From an uncultured Eggerthellaceae bacterium (GTDB lineage Bacteria > Actinomycetota > Coriobacteriia > Coriobacteriales > Eggerthellaceae), in NCBI GenBank assembly GCA_903789375.1, contig CAIFEB010000014.1:1-46451 (forward strand): 46,451 nucleotides of DNA. The letters are read 5' to 3'. The notes under the pieces were generated by a model. The model saw only the letters and a program-made list of their open reading frames with translations. It was not told the DNA's origin and did no database searches. Every line of letters starts with the position of its first letter. Positions within the stretch are counted from its first letter, which is position 1. This document shows positions 8,538-17,343 of the stretch, in pieces. Made by a program: the position numbers and the translations under genes.

Positions 8538-9956
8538 CTACTTGCTTGCGATGACGGGGATGTCCGCGTCGTACGCTTCGTCCAGGTTCCCGTCGTAAAC
8601 GTAGTGCTTGGTCTCGCGCGCCACGATGCCCGACAGCGCCAGCACCACGATGATGTTCGGGATGGCCATGAGGGCGTTGCCGATGTCGGAGACCAGCCAC
8701 ACGGTGTCGCCCACGCCGATGGCGCCCAGAAACGCCACGGCCACGTACACGATCTGGTAGGGCAGCACGCCGCGCTTGCCGAACAGGAACGCCACGCAAC
8801 GGCTTCCGTAATAGCTCCAGCCCAGGATGGTCGAATACGAGAACGACACCATGCCGAGCACGAGGATGGGCGTGCCGATGTAGGGGATCTTGGCGAACAC
8901 GGCGGCGGCGAGCATCGCGCCCGAGTAGGTGTCGGGGCTGGCGGCGATCGAGGCGGCGATGTCGGGGTTGGCGAGCATCGTCGACACAACGACGATGCCG
9001 GTGAGCAGGCACACGACCACCGTGCTCCAGAATGCGCCGGTCATGGCGACGAGCGACTGCCGCGCGGGGTTCTTGGTCTGGGCGGCCGCGGCGATGATGG
9101 GGGCCGAACCCAGGCCCGCCTCGTTGGAGAACAGGCCGCGCGCGCAGCCGAACTGCAGGGCGGCCAGGATGCCGCTTCCCACGGCGCCGCCGAACGCCGC
9201 ACGCGGCGTGAACGCGCACACGACGATCTCGTACAGGGCCGGGCCGAGGTACGGCGCGTTCACCACCATGATGATCGCGCAGCCGGCGCAGTAGCACAGC
9301 GCCATGATGGGCACGAGCTTCTCGCAGACGTTGGAGATGGACTGCACGCCGCCCAGGATGACGACGCCGGACAGCACGACGATGGCGACGCCGATGATCT
9401 GGGGCGACACGTCGAAGTTGGCGGTGATGGTGCCGGTCATGGCGCTCGCCTGCACGGCCGACCCGGTGCCGATGGCGGCTAAGGCTGCGAACAGGGCGAA
9501 CAGCACGGCCATCACGTGGGCGGCGCGAGGCGTGCGTTCGTTTGTGCGAAAGCCCCGCTCCCAGGCGTACATGGCGCCGCCCAGGATTTCGCCGTTGTGG
9601 TCCTTCACGCGGTACTTGATGGCAACGTAGACCTCGGCGTACTTCGTGGCGATGCCGAAGATGCCGGCCACCCACATCCAGAACACGGCGCCCGGACCGC
9701 CGGCCAGAATGGCCGTGGCCACGCCGACGATCGACCCGGTGCCGATTGTCGCGGCAAGCGCGGTCGACAGCGCGCCGAAATGGGTGATGTCGCCTTCCGC
9801 GCCCGATTCGTCGGACATCGACATCTTGATGGCGAGCGGCAGCTTGCGCTGGATGAAGTGGGTTCTGAACGTCAGGAAGATATGGGATCCCAAAAGCAGG
9901 CAGATCATCGCGGGTCCCCAGACGATGCTGTCGAGGCTGGTGAGGAAATCTATCAT
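8538..9956 (-). CDS. AGCS-family sodium:alanine/glycine symporter
   Basis: The 472-residue integral membrane protein belongs to the alanine-or-glycine:cation symporter family, importing small neutral amino acids with sodium or protons. The family signature is clear: GALSTALAATIGTGSIVGVATAILAGGPGAVFWMW near residue 85, with the GLFSNEAGLGSAP motif near residue 280. About ten to eleven hydrophobic segments are visible. The ATG at 9956 has AAGGGGAG about 12 bases upstream. A paralogue lies at 39999-41450. The short TM-free C-terminus ends in acidic residues. It appears monocistronic; substrate preference cannot be told from sequence. Confidence 0.92.
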   Translation of the reverse strand: MIDFLTSLDSIVWGPAMICLLLGSHIFLTFRTHFIQRKLPLAIKMSMSDESGAEGDITHFGALSTALAATIGTGSIVGVATAILAGGPGAVFWMWVAGIFGIATKYAEVYVAIKYRVKDHNGEILGGAMYAWERGFRTNERTPRAAHVMAVLFALFAALAAIGTGSAVQASAMTGTITANFDVSPQIIGVAIVVLSGVVILGGVQSISNVCEKLVPIMALCYCAGCAIIMVVNAPYLGPALYEIVVCAFTPRAAFGGAVGSGILAALQFGCARGLFSNEAGLGSAPIIAAAAQTKNPARQSLVAMTGAFWSTVVVCLLTGIVVVSTMLANPDIAASIAASPDTYSGAMLAAAVFAKIPYIGTPILVLGMVSFSYSTILGWSYYGSRCVAFLFGKRGVLPYQIVYVAVAFLGAIGVGDTVWLVSDIGNALMAIPNIIVVLALSGIVARETKHYVYDGNLDEAYDADIPVIASK

Positions 9957-10456
9957 GGCGGGCGGGTGGCTCCCCTTCGCGTTGCAGGCGGTTCGGCGTG
10001 CCGATGCGCGTGCCGGTTCGGGGCCTGACGCATGGTGGTCGGGTGACGCGCGAGCCGGGCGCCGCGGGCGCAGACAGGGCTTCGCGAATGCTGTAAGAGC
10101 AGGTCAAACGCGCGTATTCAGTCCCGTGCGCGCGTCTTTCCGGAGCTCGTCTGAGCGACGGCAACCCATCTATCATCCCACAAGAGAATCGGCGGGTTGC
10201 CGCGTGCGGAGAAAAACCAAAGAGGGCGCACGGGAACGCGGGGCGCGGCCGGCGCTCCCGTGCGCCGCTCGATGTGCCGTTGCCTCGACGCGCTGCTGCG
10301 CCATCGTCCAGCCGCGCCGCTGTGCCATGACCGGCGAGCCGCAACGCGAAGCGGTGCTGTTGGTTGGAACCGGATGCGCCGCGAACGCGTGCACGCCGGC
10401 GCTCTGCTATAGCGGTCCCGATGCGTGTGATCCGCGCGGCGCGCCAGCCTCCCGGC
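9957..10456. other. 500-base spacer holding a leader hairpin and a terminator
   Basis: This spacer separates two minus-strand units. It contains the inverted repeat CGGCAACCC (10159-10167)/GGGTTGCCG (10194-10202), which lies upstream of the symporter and could be an operator or leader structure, and the terminator of the ABC-transporter operon at 10212-10266. No gene is supported; open frames across it are compositional. Confidence 0.6.
10212..10266 (-). terminator. Rho-independent terminator of the ABC importer operon
   Basis: On the minus strand GGCGCACGGGA (10256-10266) and its perfect 11-bp complement (10225-10235) enclose a GC-rich loop and are followed by TTTGGTTTTT. It lies 190 bases past the ATPase gene stop. 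Confidence 0.7.
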
Positions 10457-11410
10457 CTAGTCGTGGTCGGCGAGCAGCTGTTCGACGTAGGACGTAGCCG
10501 GATGGGCAAGCAGCTCGTCGGGCGTGCCGAACTGCTGCATCTTGCCGCGGTTGATCACCATGATCTTCGTCCCCAGGCGCAGCGCCTCGTCGATGTCGTG
10601 CGTCACGAACAGGATGGTCAGCTTCGCCTTGCGGTGGATGTCGATGATCTCGGTCTGCAGCTGGCGGCGCGTAATCTCGTCCACGGCGCTGAACGGCTCG
10701 TCCATCAGCACGACGTCGGGGTTGCCGGCGAGCGCGCGGGCGATGCCGACGCGCTGCTGCTGGCCGCCGGACAGCGCGGCCGGGTACTTCGTCAGGTACT
10801 TGGAGTCGATGCCCGTGAGCGCGAGCGCGCGTTCGAGCGCCTCGGCCTGCTGTTCCTTCGAGAACTTGCGCAGGCGCGGCACGTACAGGATGTTCTTCTC
10901 CACGGTCATGTTGGGGAACAGCATGCTGCCCTGGATGACGTAGCCGATCTTGCGGCGCAGCTTCACCTGGTCGGTGTGCGCGACGTCCTCACCGAAGTAG
11001 TACACCGCGCCCGACGTGGGCGCAATCAGCCCGTTCGCCATCTTGAGCAGGGTGGTCTTACCGCCGCCCGAACTGCCGACGAACATGGCGAAGTCGTGGT
11101 CGGCGACCGAGAAGCTCGCGTCGTCAACGGCCGGCTCGGCATCTTCCGCATCGTCGTAGACCTTGCTCACGTGGTCGTAGCGCACGGCGGGGACGGGCGC
11201 CTGCTGCGCCGCGGAAGTGGATGTCTGCTGCACTGCGGCGCCTGCGCCCGCGTCGGTCGTGTGGGCGGCGTCCGTGTTGGCGTGCGCTGCCTGCGCGTCG
11301 CCCATCGTGCTTCCGTGCGCTGCCTGCGCGGAATCCGCAGCGCTCGCGGACGGCGCCTTCGCCTTCATCGCATGTTCCTGCGTCTGATCGGTTTCGATCT
11401 GCTCGCTCAT
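10457..11410 (-). CDS. ABC importer ATPase, osmoprotectant/choline type
   Basis: The 317-residue ATPase energises the importer encoded just upstream. After an unusual Ala/Thr/His-rich, low-complexity N-terminal stretch (1-75) comes a complete nucleotide-binding domain: Walker A GSSGGGKTT, Q-loop in GYVIQGSMLFPN, signature LSGGQQQR, Walker B VVLMDEP and the switch histidine in FVTHD. The closest families are the OpuCA/ProV-like quaternary-amine ATPases, but the C-terminal CBS domains usual in OpuCA/ProV are absent: the protein stops soon after the catalytic core. The ATG at 11410 has AAGGAG seven bases upstream; an internal ATG (residue 15) is possible. It begins nine bases after the fused permease gene. 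Confidence 0.9.
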   Translation of the reverse strand: MSEQIETDQTQEHAMKAKAPSASAADSAQAAHGSTMGDAQAAHANTDAAHTTDAGAGAAVQQTSTSAAQQAPVPAVRYDHVSKVYDDAEDAEPAVDDASFSVADHDFAMFVGSSGGGKTTLLKMANGLIAPTSGAVYYFGEDVAHTDQVKLRRKIGYVIQGSMLFPNMTVEKNILYVPRLRKFSKEQQAEALERALALTGIDSKYLTKYPAALSGGQQQRVGIARALAGNPDVVLMDEPFSAVDEITRRQLQTEIIDIHRKAKLTILFVTHDIDEALRLGTKIMVINRGKMQQFGTPDELLAHPATSYVEQLLADHD

Positions 11411-11419
11411 GGTGTCTCC

Positions 11420-12997
11420 TTATTCCAGGCCCGACGACTGCAGGAACTCATGCGCCACCTCGGAGGGGTCCTTGCCGCCTTCGTCAATCTCGCTGTTCAG
11501 CTCCATAACCTTCTGCTCGGTCAGGCAGTTGTTCAGCTTGCCAAGCGCCTCTCTGAGCTCGGGGTACTTGTCGAGCGTGTCTGTGCGGGCGACGATGCCG
11601 CAGTTGTACGACGGGAAGAAGTTGCGGTCGTCGACGAGCGTCACCGTGTCAGAGTCGGTCAGCTGGCCGTCGGTGGTGTAGGCGATGATCGCGTCCAGCT
11701 CGCCGGAGTTGATAGCGCGGTACTTCAGGCCGTTGTCCACGTCCTGCGTCGACCCGAACGCGAACCCGTAGTAGTCGCACATCTGGTAGTAGCCGTCGGG
11801 GCGGTCGTAGAACTGGTACTCGGCGCCGAGTGACAGCTTGTCGGCCACGCCGATGAGGTCCGAGAACGTGTGCAGGTTGTACTGCTCGGCGATGTCGGTG
11901 CGCACGGCGATGGTGTACACGTCGTTGAAGCCGAAGAACGCCGGCCATTCCAGTCCCATGTCGGCGTAGCTGTCCAACAGCTTGTCGCGCATATTCTCCT
12001 GGTAGACGCCATCGTATTTCAGGATGTTGCTCCACGCCGTGCCCGTGTACTCGGGGTACAGGTCGTAGGTGCCCGCAAGCAGTGCCGGCTGGATGACCGA
12101 GGCGCCGCCCTGGATGTTGTCGGTCAGGTTGGCCTGGATGTCGGTCGTGTCGTTGATGTACTGGGTGATGATTTCGCCCATGAGCAGCTGCTCGCTGAAC
12201 GACTTGCTGGCCACGTTGACGGTGCCCATCTTGCTGGCGGCCTGCTCGGCTTCGCGCTCGTACTGCTCGTGCGCGCTCACGCCCGCGACGCAGCCCACGG
12301 CGACGATGACGCACAGGGCCACGACCAGGCGTTTCCGTCCGTTCTCGCGCTTTTTCTCGTACTTGGCGGAGCGCTTGTACAGGTTCTTCTCGATGGCGCC
12401 CAGGATCAGATCGATGATGACGGCCAGAAGCGCCACCAGGATGGACCCGGCGACCACCATGGTCATGTTGTTGGTCGAGATGCCGCGGTAGATGGCGACG
12501 CCCATGCCGCCTGCGCCGATGAACGCCGCGATGGTTGCGACCGAGATCGTCATGGTCACCATGCTGCGGAAGCCGGTCATGATGACGGGCATGGCGAGCG
12601 GCAGCTTGATCTTGAACAGCGTCTGGCGGCGGGTCGAGCCCATGCCGCGCGCGGCTTCGATGATGGCGGGGTCGATGTTGTTCAGGCCGGTGTAGGTATT
12701 CTTCACCATGGGCAGAAGACCGTAGACGGTCAGCGCGATGATGGCGGTCGTGTTGCCGACGCCTGTCAGCGGGACGAGCAGGCCGAGCAGGGCCAGCGAC
12801 GGGATGGTGTAGAGTAGGTTCACGATGGCGATGGTCACCTTGGAGGTGCGCTTGTGCTCGGCGATGGATATGCCGATGACCAGGCCGATGATGGTTGCAT
12901 AGAGGACGGAGATGGCTGAGATCTCCAGATGTTGCAGAAGCAGTCCCGCGAAAAAGTCCCAGCGGTTCACGATCATGCGCAGCGCGTCGCCGAACAT
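11420..12997 (-). CDS. ABC permease fused to substrate-binding domain (OpuC/EgtU type)
   Basis: This 525-residue fusion joins an inner-membrane permease (1-215, about six helices, with the EAARGMGSTRRQTLFKIKLPLAMP coupling loop) to a type II periplasmic-binding domain (about 255-525). A seventh hydrophobic segment (about 226-243) leads the binding domain outside. The binding domain starts NVASKSFSEQLLMGEI and has YPEYTGTAW, the hallmark of the OpuAC/OsmF-like family for betaine, choline, carnitine or ergothioneine. The aromatic-cage residues cannot be assigned with certainty. The ATG at 12997 has AAGGAGGAG upstream. With the ATPase it forms a minimal two-gene importer, as expected in a Gram-positive cell without periplasm. 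Confidence 0.9.
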   Translation of the reverse strand: MFGDALRMIVNRWDFFAGLLLQHLEISAISVLYATIIGLVIGISIAEHKRTSKVTIAIVNLLYTIPSLALLGLLVPLTGVGNTTAIIALTVYGLLPMVKNTYTGLNNIDPAIIEAARGMGSTRRQTLFKIKLPLAMPVIMTGFRSMVTMTISVATIAAFIGAGGMGVAIYRGISTNNMTMVVAGSILVALLAVIIDLILGAIEKNLYKRSAKYEKKRENGRKRLVVALCVIVAVGCVAGVSAHEQYEREAEQAASKMGTVNVASKSFSEQLLMGEIITQYINDTTDIQANLTDNIQGGASVIQPALLAGTYDLYPEYTGTAWSNILKYDGVYQENMRDKLLDSYADMGLEWPAFFGFNDVYTIAVRTDIAEQYNLHTFSDLIGVADKLSLGAEYQFYDRPDGYYQMCDYYGFAFGSTQDVDNGLKYRAINSGELDAIIAYTTDGQLTDSDTVTLVDDRNFFPSYNCGIVARTDTLDKYPELREALGKLNNCLTEQKVMELNSEIDEGGKDPSEVAHEFLQSSGLE

Positions 12998-13252
12998 GGC
13001 TCCTCCTTAGGTGCGCTGCGCGGGGCGTGACGAGTAGGGCTGCGCGCCGACGCTCGAGCAGCAAGTCGATTTATGCAACAGGTGTTGAAAAAATATTCCT
13101 GCGCCGAGACTGCGAAAACCAGCGAAAATACTCACATGTAGAAAAGCGGTTGCAGCTTTGTAATGAAAACATAAACTACGAGTGTGGATTACTACTCACT
13201 TGGGTCTTGACATGACCAGTTACCGTATGACCAGGAGAAACGGGGGAATGCG
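12998..13252. promoter_or_regulatory. AT-rich divergent promoter region
   Basis: The 255-base region between the divergent importer and kinase genes is AT-rich between about 13065 and 13210. TTGACA occurs at 13207-13212 on the plus strand but no -10 lies at the right distance. The sequence ATGACCAG is repeated 15 bases apart (13213 and 13228). Exact start sites cannot be chosen. Confidence 0.4.
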
Positions 13253-15193
13253 ATGAACTTTCAAGAGGCCATGAAGCGCGCGACGAAGCGGGCGGTGAAC
13301 CCCGACGAGAACAAGGAGACGGCGCGCCGCCTGCACGAGATCCTGTCGATTCTGCGCAAGCACCAGGTGAACGAGGGTCTCACGCCCGAGAAAGCCGTTG
13401 CCGTCCTGCAGGACCTGGGTCCGACGTTCGTGAAGATCGGGCAGATCGCTTCGACGCATCCCGACATGCTGCCCGCCGAATACTGCGACGCCTTCTCCAA
13501 GCTGCGCGCCCATGTGACGCCGATGCCGATTCAAACGGTGCGCACGCAGGTCGAAACCGAGCTGGGACGGCCGATCGACGAGGTGTTCTCCGACTTCGAC
13601 GAGACGGCGCTCGGGTCGGCGTCCATCGCGCAGGTGCACAAGGCCACGCTGCGTGCGGAGGGCATCGTCGTGGCCGTGAAGGTGCAGCGCCCCGGCATCG
13701 TCGAGACGGTCACGGACGATCTGGCGCTGATGAAGCGCGCCGTGGGGTTGCTGGAGATGCTCAACACCGAAGGTGAGCGGCTTTCGGTGAAAGACCTGGT
13801 CAACGAGCTGGAACGCACGTCGCGCGACGAGCTTGACTTCACCATCGAAGCGGGCAACCTCGTGCGGTTCTACGAGAACAACGAGCATCGTCCGCGCGTG
13901 ACGTCGCCGCGGTGCTACAAGAAGTACTCGACGCGTGCGGTGCTCGTCATGGACTACGCGCAGGGGCATCGCGTGGGCGACGCGGAGGCGCTTGCGGCGC
14001 TGTCGCGCGACGAGCGGAAGAGCCTCGGCTACCTCATCGCCAACAACTACCTGGCGCAGATTCTGAAGGACGGGTTCTTCCACGCCGACCCGCATGCGGG
14101 AAACATCCTGATCAAGCGCATGCCGACGAAGACGGCGGGAAAGGGGAAGGCGAAGGCCGGCACCAAGGTGGCAACCGCGAGCGGCGACGCCGCCGACCCG
14201 GCCGCGAAGGCGAAGGCCGGCGCCGGTGCTGCGGCGGGGGCTGCAGGCACAGCCGCGAAGGCCGAGCCGGCATCGGCGGCAACGGCGGTGAAGACGGCTG
14301 CAGCCGGTGCCGCGAAGGTTGGCGACACGGCGAAGGGAGCCGACGGCACGGCTGCGGGGGCCGCGAAGGCGAAGGCCGGCGCCGGTGCCAAGGCGGCGTC
14401 CGCATCCTCGTCGTCGCAGGTCGGCATCGAATGGATCGACTTCGGCATGATGGGCGAGCTTTCGAGCAAGGACCGTGACGTGCTCATGTCCTGCGCTCGC
14501 GCCGTCGCCAAGCGCGACGCGTACGGCCTCAAGCGCGCCCTGCTGCAGATCGCGAAGGCGACGGGCCCGGTGGACCACGCGGAGCTGCTTTCGATGTGCG
14601 ACGACGTCATCCACCAGTACGCCGACTCCGACCTGGCCAGCTTCAACACGGCCAACCTGATAAACGACCTGATCGGCACCATGCGCGATTCGGGATTCGA
14701 GCTGCCGGCGTCGATCACCATGCTCGCGCGCGGCCTCGTGACGCTCGAGGGCACGATCCGGATGATTTCCGACCAGGTGAACATCATGGACGTCGTGCGC
14801 ACCTACACGGCCGACCAGTTCTCGCTCGACGAGGTCAAGCAGCATGCGCGCAACGTCATCGGCGCGAGCATCGACAGCGCGGAGGCTCTGGCGGGTCTTC
14901 CGGCCAAAGCGAACGACACGCTCGACATGCTGCAGAAAGGCCAGGTCAAAGTCGAAGCGCACATGGGATTCGACAAGGTGTTCCGTGCCGAGCTGTCGGG
15001 GTCTATCGACCATTTCTCGCTGGCCGTCATGGCGGTGGGCCTGTTCATCGGTTCGTGTGTGCTGTGCCTGAGCTCGCTCGAACCGCAGCTCCTCGGCGTG
15101 CCGGTGCTCGGCATCGTCGGGTTCGTCACCGGATTCGCCATCGCGATGTACGACTTCTTCGACATGCGCCGCGAGCGCAAGCGGAGAAGATAG
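13253..15193 (+). CDS. AarF/UbiB (ABC1) atypical kinase with low-complexity insertion
   Basis: The 646-residue protein belongs to the UbiB/ADCK family of atypical ATPases linked to isoprenoid-quinone homeostasis. Family markers are present in order: the KxGQ motif (FVKIGQIAS, K61), the Ala-rich nucleotide loop LGSASIAQVHKA, VAVKVQRPG with the VAVK lysine, DELDFTIEAGN, the catalytic loop HADPHAGN (H277) and the metal-binding DFG (D396). About 95 residues of Ala/Lys/Gly repeat (roughly 291-388) separate the catalytic loop from DFG, normally about 20 residues apart. Two C-terminal membrane helices (about 585-635) anchor it. The ATG at 13253 follows a weak GGAGAAACGGGGG. It is monocistronic, and a role in menaquinone biology is family-based inference. 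Confidence 0.9.
   Translation: MNFQEAMKRATKRAVNPDENKETARRLHEILSILRKHQVNEGLTPEKAVAVLQDLGPTFVKIGQIASTHPDMLPAEYCDAFSKLRAHVTPMPIQTVRTQVETELGRPIDEVFSDFDETALGSASIAQVHKATLRAEGIVVAVKVQRPGIVETVTDDLALMKRAVGLLEMLNTEGERLSVKDLVNELERTSRDELDFTIEAGNLVRFYENNEHRPRVTSPRCYKKYSTRAVLVMDYAQGHRVGDAEALAALSRDERKSLGYLIANNYLAQILKDGFFHADPHAGNILIKRMPTKTAGKGKAKAGTKVATASGDAADPAAKAKAGAGAAAGAAGTAAKAEPASAATAVKTAAAGAAKVGDTAKGADGTAAGAAKAKAGAGAKAASASSSSQVGIEWIDFGMMGELSSKDRDVLMSCARAVAKRDAYGLKRALLQIAKATGPVDHAELLSMCDDVIHQYADSDLASFNTANLINDLIGTMRDSGFELPASITMLARGLVTLEGTIRMISDQVNIMDVVRTYTADQFSLDEVKQHARNVIGASIDSAEALAGLPAKANDTLDMLQKGQVKVEAHMGFDKVFRAELSGSIDHFSLAVMAVGLFIGSCVLCLSSLEPQLLGVPVLGIVGFVTGFAIAMYDFFDMRRERKRRR
14201..14388 (+). repeat. 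29-bp direct repeat inside the AarF-like gene
   Basis: A 29-base sequence beginning GCCGCGAAGGCGAAGGCC is identical at 14201-14229 and 14360-14388, and a shorter version (AAGGCGAAGGCCGGC) lies near 14147. All are in frame and encode AAKAKAGAGA-type segments, consistent with growth of the insertion by slippage or unequal recombination. Confidence 0.85.
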
Positions 15194-15466
15194 GACCGCG
15201 CGGCTCGCGGCGCGCGGCGGGGTCGCGCCGGCTGCCGCGGCCAGCTGGTTGCGGGAACGCGGTTGATATGCGGCAGAGGAGCTGTGGCCGGCAGGCGCTG
15301 GTGCGACTGGTGCGGCGGGCGCGGCGTGAAAGGCGCATGCGATGGCGGGCGCGCGGTGGTGACGCGCCGTGTCCGTGCCCCAAGCCAAATTCGCGCGCTG
15401 CGCTGTTCTAACCCGACGCATCGCCTCAGCGCAAAGCGGTGCCCTCATTCATCGCGTTCGCCCTGT

Positions 15467-16165
15467 TCATTCGCCTGTACGCCGTATCAGATGGGCGTCG
15501 AGGTGGGCGAGTCCCGCGTCGACGCGCTCGTCGACGAACGTGAAATGCGTGCCGGGCATCCGCTGGAACTCCGCTTCGGCACCGGAGCTGATGAGGGTGC
15601 GCACCGTCTCGTCGGTACGCGTGCGCACCGTGCGCATCCGTGGATTGGGCGCGTTGCGCTCCTTGTTCCCCAGCGTGAAGAACGCGTAGGGACGCGTCGC
15701 AGGCGCAGCGCAGCGTTCGCGCCAGCCGGGGCGCGCCACGGCGTCGGCGAGGTAGGCGGGCCAACCTTCGTACCACAGCGACGCCGACACGCAGGCCGCG
15801 GCGCAGAACAGGTCCGATTCCAGCAGCGCGTAGAGTGCGAACAGGCCGGCGAGCGAATAGCCGCAGATGCCGCGCGCCCGCGGCGCAAGTCCCTGCGCGC
15901 GTTCGAAAGCGGGGATGGTCGTGGTCACAAGCGTTCGCAGGTACGCGGGCGCCCCGCCGGAGAATACGGGGCCGTCGGGTGTGAGCGCTTTTTCCGGCCA
16001 GGGGCTGAAGTCCGAGAAGAAGTCGGCGTCGCGCGTCTGGACGATGGCGCAGGAGCGCTTCTGCGCAAGTTTTCCCAGGTCGTTGCGCTCCTCTTTGCCG
16101 CACACGACGTAGATGCAGGGAGAGCTCGGCCCGCCATCGCCTGTGAAGAGCACAGGATCGGCCAT
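15467..16165 (-). CDS. Alpha/beta-hydrolase fold esterase
   Basis: The 232-residue protein looks like a small serine esterase of the IroE/Fes/Yje-like class. The nucleophile elbow GYSLAG is at about residues 120-125, and a histidine in GTHFTFVDE near residue 207 is the likely triad base. There is no signal peptide, so it should act in the cytosol. The ATG at 16165 lies six bases after the stop of the upstream NifX-like gene, whose last codons (AAGGAT) can serve as its ribosome site, implying coupling. The substrate is unknown; related enzymes cleave siderophore or thioester/ester conjugates. Confidence 0.75.
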   Translation of the reverse strand: MADPVLFTGDGGPSSPCIYVVCGKEERNDLGKLAQKRSCAIVQTRDADFFSDFSPWPEKALTPDGPVFSGGAPAYLRTLVTTTIPAFERAQGLAPRARGICGYSLAGLFALYALLESDLFCAAACVSASLWYEGWPAYLADAVARPGWRERCAAPATRPYAFFTLGNKERNAPNPRMRTVRTRTDETVRTLISSGAEAEFQRMPGTHFTFVDERVDAGLAHLDAHLIRRTGE

Positions 16166-16171
16166 GGGACG

Positions 16172-16510
16172 CTAATCCTTGTGGGTGGCTGGGACGATGT
16201 GGAACAGCTGGTTGTTCAGGTAAGCGTTCACGGCTTCGTCGGCGTCGCCCTCGATGCTCGACCAGATGTCGATGCCGGCCTTCTCGATGGCGAGGGCCGC
16301 CGGCGCGCCGATGCCGCTGCAGATGAGGGTCGTGGCCTTGCTGTCGAGCAGGATGGCGAGGCGCGGACCGTGGCCTGAGCCTTCCACATCGACGAGTTTC
16401 TGGCCGACGACGGTCTTGTCGTCGCCGATCGTGTAGATCTTCATCTGGGGCGCTTTGCCGAAGCCGCGCGCGATAGAGCCGTTGTCGTACGGCACGCCGA
16501 TAATCTGCAT
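16172..16510 (-). CDS. NifX/NifB-like (Nitro_FeMo-Co) domain protein
   Basis: This 112-residue protein is one compact domain of the dinitrogenase iron-molybdenum-cofactor biosynthesis family. It begins with MQIIGVPYDNGSIARGFGKAP, matching the family's N-terminal pattern, and contains the Gly-rich loop near SGHGPRLAILL and LICSGIGAPAALAIEKAG. The ATG at 16510 has AAAGGA upstream; the longer open frame to 16765 is not supported. Members outside nitrogen fixers are common in anaerobes and bind metal clusters or act on metal-cofactor metabolism. No nif genes are seen, so nitrogen fixation should not be inferred. It is the first gene of a pair with the esterase. Confidence 0.85.
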   Translation of the reverse strand: MQIIGVPYDNGSIARGFGKAPQMKIYTIGDDKTVVGQKLVDVEGSGHGPRLAILLDSKATTLICSGIGAPAALAIEKAGIDIWSSIEGDADEAVNAYLNNQLFHIVPATHKD

Positions 16511-16788
16511 CTTCGTGTCCTTTCGCGGAAACCGATGGAATTCGCCTCCGATGATACCATGCGCTTGCTTGCGGTCCCTATGGCTCTTTGAACAGGCGCG
16601 ACGGCGCGTCGTAAGGAGACACGTCGCGAAGCGGGCGCGCGTTTGGGCAGCTCGGCGGCGGGTCGCGCCGAGAGCCAGGGGGAGGGCGGGTGCGGTATCA
16701 TGGAGACCTGACAAGTGGTGAGACCCGACAGGTGGGCGTGCGGCTTTCGCGGGATGACGTTGCACGGGGAACCGATAGGATTTGGTGC

Positions 16789-17343
16789 ATGAGCGTACTG
16801 GACGATCCGATTTGCCGTCCGATAGCCGAGCGCTACGTGCGGTGGCATGATTTCATGGAGCAACGAGTGGACTTCCTGCTGCGCGACAGCGCGCTGCACA
16901 CACGGGCGCACTGCTCGCGCGTTCTGCTGTTGGCCCTGGTCATCGGCAACCATTACCGCGCCCAAAGCGACGAGCTGGACGTGCTGGCGGAGTGCGCGGT
17001 GTTCCACGACACGCGTCGGCAGGACGATCTGCTCGACGTCGGCCACGGTCAGCGCGCGGCCAATTACTATCAGGCGTTTTGCAGCACGGGCAAGCTCACG
17101 TTCGATCCGCGCGTGTTCGCGATCATCTCCTGGCACGACAAGCCCGATGCGGAAGGTATCGCCGCCATCACGCGTGACCAGGGCAAACGCTGCGCGCAGC
17201 TGCACTGCGTGTTCAAGGACGCCGACGGGCTCGACCGTATCCGCCTAGGCAAAGCGGAGCTCGATCCCGCGCAGCTGCGGACCGATTACGCGCCCGAGCT
17301 CGTGCCCTTCGCCGAGCAGCTGCTCAAGCTGTCGAAGTTCTAA
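16789..17343 (+). CDS. HD-domain phosphohydrolase-like protein
   Basis: The 184-residue protein carries an HD metal-dependent phosphohydrolase domain. Candidate metal ligands are H in LHTRAHCSR near residue 38, the HD pair in AVFHDTRRQDD near residue 71, the following GHGQRAA and the later SWHDKPD near residue 117. It has no partner domain, signal peptide or membrane helix, so a cytosolic nucleotide- or phosphoester-hydrolysing role is likely but unproven. The start is ATG 16789 with GATAGGA upstream. The gene faces a divergent NifX-like gene and is followed by the repeat-bearing spacer. Confidence 0.8.
   Translation: MSVLDDPICRPIAERYVRWHDFMEQRVDFLLRDSALHTRAHCSRVLLLALVIGNHYRAQSDELDVLAECAVFHDTRRQDDLLDVGHGQRAANYYQAFCSTGKLTFDPRVFAIISWHDKPDAEGIAAITRDQGKRCAQLHCVFKDADGLDRIRLGKAELDPAQLRTDYAPELVPFAEQLLKLSKF

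Noticed and set aside
9957-10200. Glycine riboswitch upstream of the AGCS symporter
   Set aside because: The conserved purine-rich cores and tandem architecture of glycine aptamers are not found in the minus-strand leader.
7471-10509. 1012-codon minus-strand open frame
   Set aside because: It is a shadow of the lysozyme and symporter genes, rich in Arg/His/Pro with no domain, running in the wrong frame through the symporter.
13207-13231. TTGACA promoter before the AarF-like gene
   Set aside because: The only -10-like hexamer (TATGAC) is 13 bases away, too close, and the expected position holds ACCAGG.
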